64,000 nucleotides of DNA from positions 12,388 to 76,387 of the forward strand of contig JBOFFC010000104.1 in assembly GCA_051648405.1 (NCBI GenBank). Direction: 5' to 3'. The notes beneath the pieces are model-generated. The model was not told where the DNA came from, ran no database searches, and worked only from the letters and a program-made list of their open reading frames with translations. The DNA is from JBOFFC01 sp051648405. GTDB taxonomy: Bacteria > Planctomycetota > Planctomycetia > Pirellulales > Lacipirellulaceae. This document shows, piece after piece, positions 16,450-24,217 of the stretch. Both the position numbers and the translations under genes were made by a program. Numbering within the stretch: the first letter of the stretch is position 1; the number at the start of each line of letters is the position of its first letter.

Positions 16450-18432
16450 TTGCGTACCAAGCCCTACGCCGCTTGGCTGACCTACCTCTTGGGCATGGTG
16501 GGCCTGGTGGGGGTCGTCGCGAGCGTCGCCACGGCGGCGGGCGCCACGCCGGACGCTTTGTTCTCGTTGCGAGACACCTACGGCGAGCTCCGCTCTCCGA
16601 GCGATCACCCCGAGGCGAAGGGGACGGTCGTCGCCTTCTTGGGGGTCGAGTGCCCGCTCGCGAGGCTCTACGGCCCCCGGCTCCAGCAGCTCGCCGACGA
16701 GTTCGCCGGGCAGGGGGTCACCTTCTACGGCATCGACGCCAACGCCCAGGATTCACTCACCGAGCTCGCCTCTTACGGTCGGCGGCACGGGATCACGTTC
16801 CCGCTGCTGAAGGACGAGCGGGCGTCGGCGGCCGACGCGCTCGGCGCGACGCGTACTCCCGAGGTGGTCCTCCTGGGTCCCGACGGCGGCGTGCGTTACC
16901 GCGGCCGGATCGACGACCAGTACGGTGTAGGGACTGCCAAGAAGGCGCCCGACGTCGATTTCTTGCGTGATGCGCTCGAGGAGGTGCTCGCGGGCACACC
17001 CGTCGGGACCCCCGAGACCGACGCCGTGGGCTGCGTCATCGGGCGGCCCCGCAAAGCCGACGAGTCAGCCGCCTCGACCTACTACGGCCAGGTCGCGCAC
17101 GTCTTCGAGCGGCACTGCGTCGAGTGCCACCGCGACGGCGAGATCGCGCCGTTCGCGCTGCGCGGGTACGACGAAGCGGCCGGGTGGGCCGAGACGATCG
17201 CCGAGGTGGTCCGCGACCAGCGGATGCCCCCCTGGCACGCCGACCCGAAGCACGGTGAGTTCGCCAATGCGCGACGGATGACCGCCGACGAGAAGCAGCA
17301 GGTCTACGACTGGGTCGCCGCCGGCGCGCCGGCCGGTAACAAGCGCGACGCCCCGACGCCGCGCGTGTTCACGAGCGGCTGGCGCTTGCCGCGCGACCCG
17401 GACCTCGTGGTCCCGATGCGGGGCGAGCCGTACCGCGTCGCCGCCGAGGGGGTGATCGACTACCAGTACTTTGCGGTCGATCCGGGCTTCACCGAAGACC
17501 GCTGGGTGCAGGCGGCCGACATCGTCCCCGGCGACCGCAGCGTTCTGCACCACGTCATCGTGTTTGTGAGCCCCCCGGCGGACAAGCCGCAGCGTGGCCT
17601 CGGCTGGCTGACCGCCTACGTCCCCGGCCAGAGCGCAATGCAGCTCCCGGCGGGCCAGGCACGGCTTGTCTCGGCGGGCTCGAAGCTGATCTTCCAGATG
17701 CACTACACCCCCAGCGGCGTCGAGTCGGTGGACCAGACGAAGCTCGGCCTGGTGTTCGCCGACCCGGCGACGGTCACCGAGGAGGTCGTGTCGCTCGTCT
17801 CGTCGAACGCGAAGTTCGAGATCCCCCCGGGCGCCGGCGACCACCGCGTGTCTTCGTCGCTCGACTGGTTCCCCCCCGGTAGTCGGCTGCTGGCGATCGC
17901 GCCGCACATGCACTTCCGCGGCAAGAGCGCGCGGTTCACCGGCCGCTGGGCCGACGGCCGCTCCGAGGTGTTGCTCGACGTGCCGCGCTACGACTTCAAT
18001 TGGCAGACGAACTACGTGCTGAAGGACGTGATGGAGGTCGAGACCGGGTTCCGGATCGACTGCGAGGTGGCGTTCGACAACTCGGCGAAGAACCCGGCGA
18101 ACCCCGACCCGAACGCGGCGGTCCGCTGGGGGGACCAGAGCTTCGAGGAGATGATGGTTTCGTTCTTCGAGGTCGCCGTCCCGCGGGGCTCGCTCGAGCC
18201 GGGGGACGACCGCCGCGAGTTGTCGGCCGCGGACGTCGCCAAAGCCTCCGAGAAAGCCCGCGCGTTCTTCGCCCGCTACGACGGCGACAACGACCGCGAG
18301 CTGAAACGCAACGAATTGCCCGACGCCCTCGCACTGTTCGCGTTCAACCGCTACGACACGAACGGCGACAAGCGGCTCACCGAGGACGAAGTCCGCGACG
18401 TGGCGATCGCCGACGCGTCGAGCCGGCTGTAG
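16450..18432 (+). CDS. Secreted redoxin / cytochrome c / copper-monooxygenase-like / EF-hand fusion protein
   Basis: About 660 residues. After an export signal (LTYLLGMVGLVGVVASVATAAG) comes a thioredoxin fold (about residues 35-190; ECPLARLYGPRLQQLADEF, with no CXXC). A heme c site CVECH at 223-227 follows. The central part has HHVIVFVSPP, FQMHYTP and APHMHFRGK, the His motifs of the dopamine beta-monooxygenase-type copper fold. Two EF-hand loops lie near 611 (DGDNDRELKRNE) and 636 (DTNGDKRLTEDE). Probably a periplasmic redox protein; substrate unknown. No ATG lies before the signal, so TTG 16450 is my best start; the frame is open to 16282. An MMPL exporter gene follows 34 bases later. Confidence 0.75.
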   Translation: MRTKPYAAWLTYLLGMVGLVGVVASVATAAGATPDALFSLRDTYGELRSPSDHPEAKGTVVAFLGVECPLARLYGPRLQQLADEFAGQGVTFYGIDANAQDSLTELASYGRRHGITFPLLKDERASAADALGATRTPEVVLLGPDGGVRYRGRIDDQYGVGTAKKAPDVDFLRDALEEVLAGTPVGTPETDAVGCVIGRPRKADESAASTYYGQVAHVFERHCVECHRDGEIAPFALRGYDEAAGWAETIAEVVRDQRMPPWHADPKHGEFANARRMTADEKQQVYDWVAAGAPAGNKRDAPTPRVFTSGWRLPRDPDLVVPMRGEPYRVAAEGVIDYQYFAVDPGFTEDRWVQAADIVPGDRSVLHHVIVFVSPPADKPQRGLGWLTAYVPGQSAMQLPAGQARLVSAGSKLIFQMHYTPSGVESVDQTKLGLVFADPATVTEEVVSLVSSNAKFEIPPGAGDHRVSSSLDWFPPGSRLLAIAPHMHFRGKSARFTGRWADGRSEVLLDVPRYDFNWQTNYVLKDVMEVETGFRIDCEVAFDNSAKNPANPDPNAAVRWGDQSFEEMMVSFFEVAVPRGSLEPGDDRRELSAADVAKASEKARAFFARYDGDNDRELKRNELPDALALFAFNRYDTNGDKRLTEDEVRDVAIADASSRL

Positions 18433-18466
18433 CACGCGACCCTCCGCAGAACGTCAAGGGATCGCG

Positions 18467-20797
18467 ATGCAGCGTCTCGCCGACCTATTCGTCCGCAACC
18501 GCAACGCGGTGGGGGTCGCGCTCGCGCTGGTGACCGTGTTGGCGGCGCTCGGTTACGTCCGCCCGATGCGGACGCAGCACCCGCTCGAACGGTACGAGAC
18601 GCCGATCGAGGAGGACCCTCCGACGCAGACCGAGCGCGTGCAGAGCCGCTTCAACCTGAGTGGCGCCGACGCGTTCTTGGTCGTCGAGTCGGACGAGCTG
18701 TTCCACCCCCAGACAATCGCCGCCGTGCGGCGGATGGTGCGCGGGGTTGAGGCCGTCCCGTTCGTCGATAGCGTGTTCTGGGTCGATCGCGTCCCGATCC
18801 TCAACGTGTTCGGCATCGCCGACCCGCTGGTTCCCCCCGACGACGCGTCGCTCGAGTCGCACCGCCAAGCCGCGACGCGGCTGCGCGAGCACCCGCTCGC
18901 CGGGCAGTTGGTGTCGGACGACGGCCGGGGGCTGTTGATGCCGGTCGTTTACGACTGGCTTTCGGTCGAGGCCCCGCGCGACACGACGCGGGTTGTCCTC
19001 GAAGCGGCGCGGGAAGCGATCGCCGAAGGGGCCGACCCCGCGGCGCCGATCCGCGTGTCGCTCACCGGCCGTGCGCCGCTGCTCTCCGATCAGCAGAGCG
19101 CGTTCGACCGCAACCAGATCGTGTTCCAAGTGATCGGGTACGCTCTCGCGCTGGTGCTTTCGGCGATCTTGTTCCGGGGGGTCGCCGCGGTGGGGGTCGT
19201 GGCGGCGGCGCCGGCGCTGGGAGTGTTCTGGACCCTCGGCCTCGCGAAGCTGATCGGGGTGCCGTCGAACCCGCTCGCCGACATCGTGATGCCGGTCCTG
19301 ATCGCGATGGTCGGCCTGACCGACGGCGTCCACCTGTTGATCCACGTCCGGCGCCGTCGGGCGGCGGGGGACGCACCGATCGCCGCCGCTCGTTCCGCGA
19401 TCGCCGAGGTCGGGCTCGCCTGCTGGCTGACCGCGATCACTACGTCGGTCGGCTTCGCGTCGCTGCTGCTCGCGCAGTCGGACTACGTGCGCGACTTCGG
19501 CATGGCCTGCTCGTTCGGCGTGATCGTCGGGTTCGTCGCCGTGGTGACGTTCATCCCGTGGGTCTGCAGCTCGTGGGTTGGGCGCTACGTCGAGCAAGGC
19601 CACGAGCGTGACCTCACGAACCGCGGGACCTGGCTGCTCGAAGCGCTCGTCGATTTCCTGCTCCGCCACCGCGTGCTCGTCAGCCTTTTGGCCCTGGCGG
19701 TCACCGTGACGCTGGGGTTTTTCGCGTTTCGCCTCGCCCCCGACAACCGGATGAAGTCGGCGATGCCGGCGAGCAGCGACTCGTACCGCGCGCTCGAGTA
19801 CTGCGACCGGCGCTTCGGCGGGATCGAGTTCTTTCGCGTCGAGGTGAGCTGGCCGGAAGAGGTCGATGGCAAGCCGTTCAACGCCGCAGACCCACGGGTG
19901 CTCGCGGCCGTGCGCGAGGTCGAGCGGCTGGTCGCCAACGAGCCGTTGCTCAGCCGCCCGCTGTCGGTGCGCACGATGCTCGCCTCGTTCCCCGGCGACG
20001 CGGACGACCTCGAGACGCAGGCGACGTTCTTGTCGCTCTTGCCGCGCGAGCTGCGGGCGAACTACTACGACCCCGCGGAGCGAACCGCGATCGTCGTCGT
20101 CCGCATGCAGGACCAGGGGATCGCCAAGTACACGCCGGTGTTCGACCGAATCGAAGCGGCGTTCGCACGGCTCTCGGAGGGGTTGCCGGGGTTCCGATTC
20201 GAACTCGCCGGGCAGCCGATCCGTGTGTCACGGGACCTCTACCAGATCGTCTCCGACTTGCGGGCCAGCCTCGGTTCGGAGTCGGTGCTGATTATCCTGG
20301 TCCTCGGGCTTTTCACGGGCTCGGCGATGCTGGGGGTCGTGTCGATCATCCCGAACCTTTTCCCGCTCGTCTTCACGGGCGCCGTGCTGTACGCGATCGG
20401 TCAGCCGCTCGACATGTCGAGCGTCTGCTCGTTCGTCGTCTGCCTGGGGATCGTCGTCGATGACACGATCCACTTCCTGTCACGGTACCGCCAAGAGCTC
20501 GCCATCGACGGCGAGGTGCACGGGGCGATCCGTCGCGCGTTCGTCGGCGCGGGACCGGCGCTCGTCGTGACGAGCATCATCCTCTGCTGCGGGTTCGGCA
20601 CGATGTTACTGAGCGACCTGCCCGGGCACCGGACGTTCGCTGGGATGGCGGTGACGACGATCGCGGCCGCGGTGTTCGGCGACCTGCTGATGCTGCCGGC
20701 GCTCCTCGCGGTGGCCCACCCGTGGATCGTCCGAAGGCTCGGCGTGCCGCGCACCGCTCGCGCCGAGCCGGGCGCCACGCTCGACGCGGGAAGGTAG
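18467..20797 (+). CDS. MMPL/RND-superfamily exporter
   Basis: 776 residues with the pattern of two halves: one membrane helix (GVALALVTVLAALGYVRPM), a large periplasmic loop, then five to six helices, repeated. Diagnostic membrane parts are NPLADIVMPVLIAMVGLTDG (helix 4 of half 1) and CLGIVVDDTIHFLSRYRQEL (helix 4 of half 2), the latter with the Asp pair used for proton coupling. Similar proteins move lipids, hopanoids or other hydrophobic compounds. It begins 34 bases after the redoxin fusion gene and is probably co-transcribed with it. Confidence 0.88.
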   Translation: MQRLADLFVRNRNAVGVALALVTVLAALGYVRPMRTQHPLERYETPIEEDPPTQTERVQSRFNLSGADAFLVVESDELFHPQTIAAVRRMVRGVEAVPFVDSVFWVDRVPILNVFGIADPLVPPDDASLESHRQAATRLREHPLAGQLVSDDGRGLLMPVVYDWLSVEAPRDTTRVVLEAAREAIAEGADPAAPIRVSLTGRAPLLSDQQSAFDRNQIVFQVIGYALALVLSAILFRGVAAVGVVAAAPALGVFWTLGLAKLIGVPSNPLADIVMPVLIAMVGLTDGVHLLIHVRRRRAAGDAPIAAARSAIAEVGLACWLTAITTSVGFASLLLAQSDYVRDFGMACSFGVIVGFVAVVTFIPWVCSSWVGRYVEQGHERDLTNRGTWLLEALVDFLLRHRVLVSLLALAVTVTLGFFAFRLAPDNRMKSAMPASSDSYRALEYCDRRFGGIEFFRVEVSWPEEVDGKPFNAADPRVLAAVREVERLVANEPLLSRPLSVRTMLASFPGDADDLETQATFLSLLPRELRANYYDPAERTAIVVVRMQDQGIAKYTPVFDRIEAAFARLSEGLPGFRFELAGQPIRVSRDLYQIVSDLRASLGSESVLIILVLGLFTGSAMLGVVSIIPNLFPLVFTGAVLYAIGQPLDMSSVCSFVVCLGIVVDDTIHFLSRYRQELAIDGEVHGAIRRAFVGAGPALVVTSIILCCGFGTMLLSDLPGHRTFAGMAVTTIAAAVFGDLLMLPALLAVAHPWIVRRLGVPRTARAEPGATLDAGR

Positions 20798-20978
20798 GAA
20801 CCGCCAAGACGCCACGAGCGCCGCGACAAAAGAAGGAACCACATATCACACAGATGAACACGGACGACGAAAGGTAGGGCATCCTCCACCCCTATCCGTG
20901 TTCATCGGTGTCCATCTGTGGTTCCAAACTCTTCGTGCTTCTTGGCGATCCTTGGCGCTCGTGGCGTCTTGGCGGTCC
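20798..20978. repeat. Large imperfect inverted repeat between convergent genes
   Basis: The left arm begins GGAACCGCCAAGACGCCACG and continues into CACACAGATGAACACGG; the right arm carries the complements (CCGTGTTCATCGGTG... and CGTGGCGTCTTGGCGGTCC). It fills the gap between the MMPL gene and the convergent lipoprotein gene and could act as a bidirectional terminator. Confidence 0.85.
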
Positions 20979-20985
20979 CGTCCCG

Positions 20986-21924
20986 TCAGCGGCGGATCGC
21001 GGCGGAGAAGTCCTCCTCGTTGGCGGCCAGCCTCGCGCGGGTGTTGATGAGCGCCCGCCCTTTGAGCTGGTCGAAACCGGCGGCGCCGCCGGCGAGCAGC
21101 CCCTCGTTGTACGCCTTTTCGTCGGAGACCCCCGGCAGCAGGACGCCGACGTCGTACGCGACCCGGTTCGGTCGGATGCGGTTGACGTGGTCGGCGATCG
21201 TCGTTGTGCAGTTGTTCGTCAGCAGGTTGTAGAATTCGGGCCGTTCGGCCAGGTCGTTTGCGCGCTCCAGCATGCCGACGAGCAGGCCCCGTGCCGCGTC
21301 GGGGCCCGCCGTCGTCCGGTAGAGGTACGTCGGGCCGTCGTTGATCACCGCCTGGCGGTAGAGCAGGTCGCGCTCGTCGGCGACGACGTACATGATCTCG
21401 TACTGCTGCGCTAGCCCCAGCAGCGGTTGGAAGGTCTCTTCCCCTTTTTCCTTGCGGACCTCGACGCTGACGGCGACGTGCTCGGGGGGGGCGCCCGCCG
21501 GGCCGTCGAACTCGAACGAGAGCATCGTGTGCGCTAGGGCGGGGACGGGGCCGAACGGCATCGTGATGAAATCGACAGCCCGCAGCCGCGTCAGGTCGTA
21601 CGTGCGGTCCTCGTGATCGACGACGTACTCCCCCTTCGCCAGGTGCTTGCAGTAGCGGACGTTGCGCACGACGAGCGTGTCGCCCCGCACCTCGGCGGTG
21701 GGGAGCACGGCCTGGTCGGGCGCCCAGTCGCGGTCGTTCGACGGGACCGAGCGCGTCTCGATCGCTTTGCAACCGATGAGTGGCGGCACGCAAAGCACGA
21801 GCAGCGGGAGGCCCAGCGCTCGCAGCGACAGACCCAGCATGCGCAGCGGCAGACAGAGCGCCAGCGCGGCGAGCAAGCTCGCCCGTCGCGGTGACGGCGT
21901 GGTGGAAACGGACCGGGGGGCCAT
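20986..21924 (-). CDS. DUF4105 (Lnb N-terminal) periplasmic lipoprotein
   Basis: 312 residues from ATG 21924. The N-terminus contains a long hydrophobic stretch ending LLVLCVPPLIGCK, a lipobox with Cys as lipid attachment site. The mature domain has the DUF4105 core: EYVVDHEDRTYDLT, FVTMPFGP-like DFITMPFGPVPALAHTMLSF, and the conserved NLLTNNCTTTIADHVNRI with the putative catalytic cysteine. Family members are membrane-associated proteins of unknown enzymatic role. A shorter start at 21840 (MLGLSLRALGLPLLVL) gives a more typical lipoprotein signal and may be the real one. Confidence 0.75.
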   Translation of the reverse strand: MAPRSVSTTPSPRRASLLAALALCLPLRMLGLSLRALGLPLLVLCVPPLIGCKAIETRSVPSNDRDWAPDQAVLPTAEVRGDTLVVRNVRYCKHLAKGEYVVDHEDRTYDLTRLRAVDFITMPFGPVPALAHTMLSFEFDGPAGAPPEHVAVSVEVRKEKGEETFQPLLGLAQQYEIMYVVADERDLLYRQAVINDGPTYLYRTTAGPDAARGLLVGMLERANDLAERPEFYNLLTNNCTTTIADHVNRIRPNRVAYDVGVLLPGVSDEKAYNEGLLAGGAAGFDQLKGRALINTRARLAANEEDFSAAIRR

Positions 21925-22108
21925 GGCGCGGGAGAGGGTAGGGGGGAGGCGCAGCCGCAGCAACGCCGCGCGGCCGCTGCGCCCATCGCCAAATTGCCCA
22001 AAATTCCCAAATCACGATCGCCAGGTTCGAGGCGCCGACGGGAATAGCCGCCATCCCCGCGGGCGAAGACGAGTGCGTCCCGCATCGACCTAGTCGAGGA
22101 GGTAACCC

Positions 22109-23962
22109 GTGGCGCACCGAGCAATTGTGGGGATCGTGGTCCTGGCGGCTTTGATGGCGTCGCTCTCGGCGGATCGAGCGGGGGCGAACCAAGGCCCCGC
22201 CCCCCGCGAACCCGACGCGGCGCTGGCCGCCGAGTCGCAGCGACTGACCGACGCCGCGGTGGCCGCCGGCGTCCGCGGCGACCTCTCCGAGCGGCGTGCA
22301 CTGCTGACGCGAGCACAGGGGATCGCCCCCAACTACGGGCCGCCCCGCTGGGAAGCGGGGATGGTCGAACGCGCTGGCGGGTGGGCCTTCGCGACCGGCG
22401 CCCGAACCGAGCGCACCAGCAGTGGGGCGGTCGCCGCGTACGAGCGGCTACGCGGATTCGCGAGCGACTCACCGACCGATCACCTCGCCATCGCGCGGTG
22501 GTGTAGGCGGCACGACCTCGACGACGAAGCCCGCTATCACTGGCTCCGCGTCCTGGCGATCGCGCCGAGTCACTCCGAATCGCTGGACGCGATTGGATCG
22601 GTCTGGAGCAAAGGCGAGCTCGTGCCGGCCGACGAGTCGCGCGAGCGACTGGCCTTATCGCGGGGCTTCACAAAACGCCAGGCGGATTGGCAACGCAAAC
22701 TCCAGGGCTGGGAACGGCGGCTACGCCGAGGGGACGCGATACTCGGCGAGGTCGTCTCCGAAGCCCGAACGATTCGCGACGAGGCGGCGATTCGTCCGTT
22801 CGAACGATTCGCCGTTCGTGCGCCGAGGGACAAGCCGATTGCCGCGAATCGTCGCAGGGAAGTCTCGCTGGCGTTCGTTGAGGGACTGACGAGTTGGCCG
22901 GGGTATGCGGCAACCGAATCGCTCGCGCGACACGCCGTGTGGGCGCCCGATCCGGCCGTTTCGTCCGCAGCTGCCGACGCCCTTCCGAAGCGACCGAAGC
23001 ACGAGGCGGTCCCGCCGCTGCTCGTCACACTCGAGTCGCCGATCGAAACCGAGTTCTCGATCCGCGTCTCACCCGAGGGGATCGTCACCTACGCGCACAC
23101 GGTTCGCCGAGAAGGCCCCGACGCGGTCGCCGAGGAGAACACGAGCCTCGTTGCAGCCCCTCGATTCAACGTTCGTCAGCTCGGCGACGAACCATCAGCC
23201 GAGGACGTCGTCCGACAGCAAGCCAACGCAACTCGAGCCGCAACCGACGCTAGGCAGAGTGCTCAACGGCTCGAGCGACAGGTGGCCATGAGCAACGCGA
23301 ACCTCGTCCAACGCAACGCGCGAGTGACCGACCTTTTGGCCCAGGTGACGGGCGAAGACCTCGGCGCCGAGCCGCGGGCTTGGTGGGCGTACTGGCAAGA
23401 CTACAACGGCTACGAGGTTCCTTCGTCGAAGCCAACGATTCGTCGGTACAATCCAATGACCTCGACGTACCCTCCGACTTGCGAGTGCTTCGCCGCCGGC
23501 ACGCCGGTCTGGACCAAGCGCGGCCCAGCGGCGATCGAGACCCTGCGCCCCGGCGACGTGGTCCTGAGCAAGGACACCCGCAGCGGCGAGTTGCTTTACC
23601 GGCCGGTCCTCGCGACCACCGTGCGCCCGCCGAGCAAGCTCTTGCGGATCGTCGGCGAAGGGGTCGAGCTGCGGACCACCAAGGGTCATCCCTTCTGGGT
23701 CGTCAGCAAAGGCTGGCGGATGGCCAAGGAGCTAGCCGCCGGGGACGTGCTGTGGTGCGTCGAGGGGCCTTCGGTCGTGCGCAGCGTCGAGGAGTCGATC
23801 GAAGGGCGGGCGTACAACCTGGTTGTCGAGGGGACGGCGACGTACTTCGTCGGTCGGCGCGGGGTCCTTGCGCACGACAACACCCCGCGGCGGCCCGAGC
23901 GTGAGTTCGTCGCGACGCAGACCGCGCCGACGACGGGGAACGGCGGGGAGACCGGAGGGTAA
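22109..23962 (+). CDS. Secreted protein with C-terminal Hint (intein-like) domain
   Basis: 617 residues, GTG start with an excellent ribosome site (GAGGAGGT six bases before). Signal peptide AIVGIVVLAALMASLSADRAGA. Residues 40-150 are helical and TPR-like; the middle (to about 400) is a mixed region of unknown fold. From C460 a Hint domain begins: CFAAGTPVWTKRG, IETLRPGDVVLSKDTRSGEL, RTTKGHPFWV (H527) and VEGTATYFVGRRGVLAHDN (H589, D590, N591). Inteins have His-Asn at the end; here Asp follows His. Only about 26 residues follow, so no toxin cargo is visible. Hint domains cut or splice their own chain, so this protein may process itself after export. Confidence 0.8.
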   Translation: MAHRAIVGIVVLAALMASLSADRAGANQGPAPREPDAALAAESQRLTDAAVAAGVRGDLSERRALLTRAQGIAPNYGPPRWEAGMVERAGGWAFATGARTERTSSGAVAAYERLRGFASDSPTDHLAIARWCRRHDLDDEARYHWLRVLAIAPSHSESLDAIGSVWSKGELVPADESRERLALSRGFTKRQADWQRKLQGWERRLRRGDAILGEVVSEARTIRDEAAIRPFERFAVRAPRDKPIAANRRREVSLAFVEGLTSWPGYAATESLARHAVWAPDPAVSSAAADALPKRPKHEAVPPLLVTLESPIETEFSIRVSPEGIVTYAHTVRREGPDAVAEENTSLVAAPRFNVRQLGDEPSAEDVVRQQANATRAATDARQSAQRLERQVAMSNANLVQRNARVTDLLAQVTGEDLGAEPRAWWAYWQDYNGYEVPSSKPTIRRYNPMTSTYPPTCECFAAGTPVWTKRGPAAIETLRPGDVVLSKDTRSGELLYRPVLATTVRPPSKLLRIVGEGVELRTTKGHPFWVVSKGWRMAKELAAGDVLWCVEGPSVVRSVEESIEGRAYNLVVEGTATYFVGRRGVLAHDNTPRRPEREFVATQTAPTTGNGGETGG

Positions 23963-24002
23963 GGCGGGGATTCAACGTCGGCGCCCGGGGCTCCCCCGCC
24001 CC

Positions 24003-24158
24003 TAACAGCCTGTTGAAGAACGCCGTCGTGGCGTTTTTCAACGTCGCCAAGCTCACGGCCGAGCCGCTCGCGGCTCGCGAAACCGCGGCGAAAGCGCCAC
24101 GGTTTCGACGTCGCCTCCCTGCGACCACGCAGCCTGTCGAAAAATCAACAGGCCCCTA
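24003..24158 (+). mobile_element. MITE/REP-like element, copy 2
   Basis: Begins TAACAGCCTGTTGAAGAACG and ends AAAAATCAACAGGCCCCTAA; close to copies at 3269 (inverted) and 58265 across its body. The right end has decayed (GGCCCCTAA for GGCTGCTA) and runs into a C-rich/G-rich palindrome at 24160-24185. Confidence 0.85.
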
Positions 24159-24159
24159 A

Positions 24160-24185
24160 CCCCTCCCCCCGGAGGGGGGTGGGGA
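24160..24185. repeat. Poly-C/poly-G palindrome
   Basis: CCCCTCCCCCCGGAGGGGGG hairpin of the same type as the one inside mutS. It sits just before the 3' end of ppk1, where it could end transcription from either side. Confidence 0.7.
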
Positions 24186-24217
24186 CCATCCGGCGCCTCC
24201 GTTTCATGCTGTGCGGC

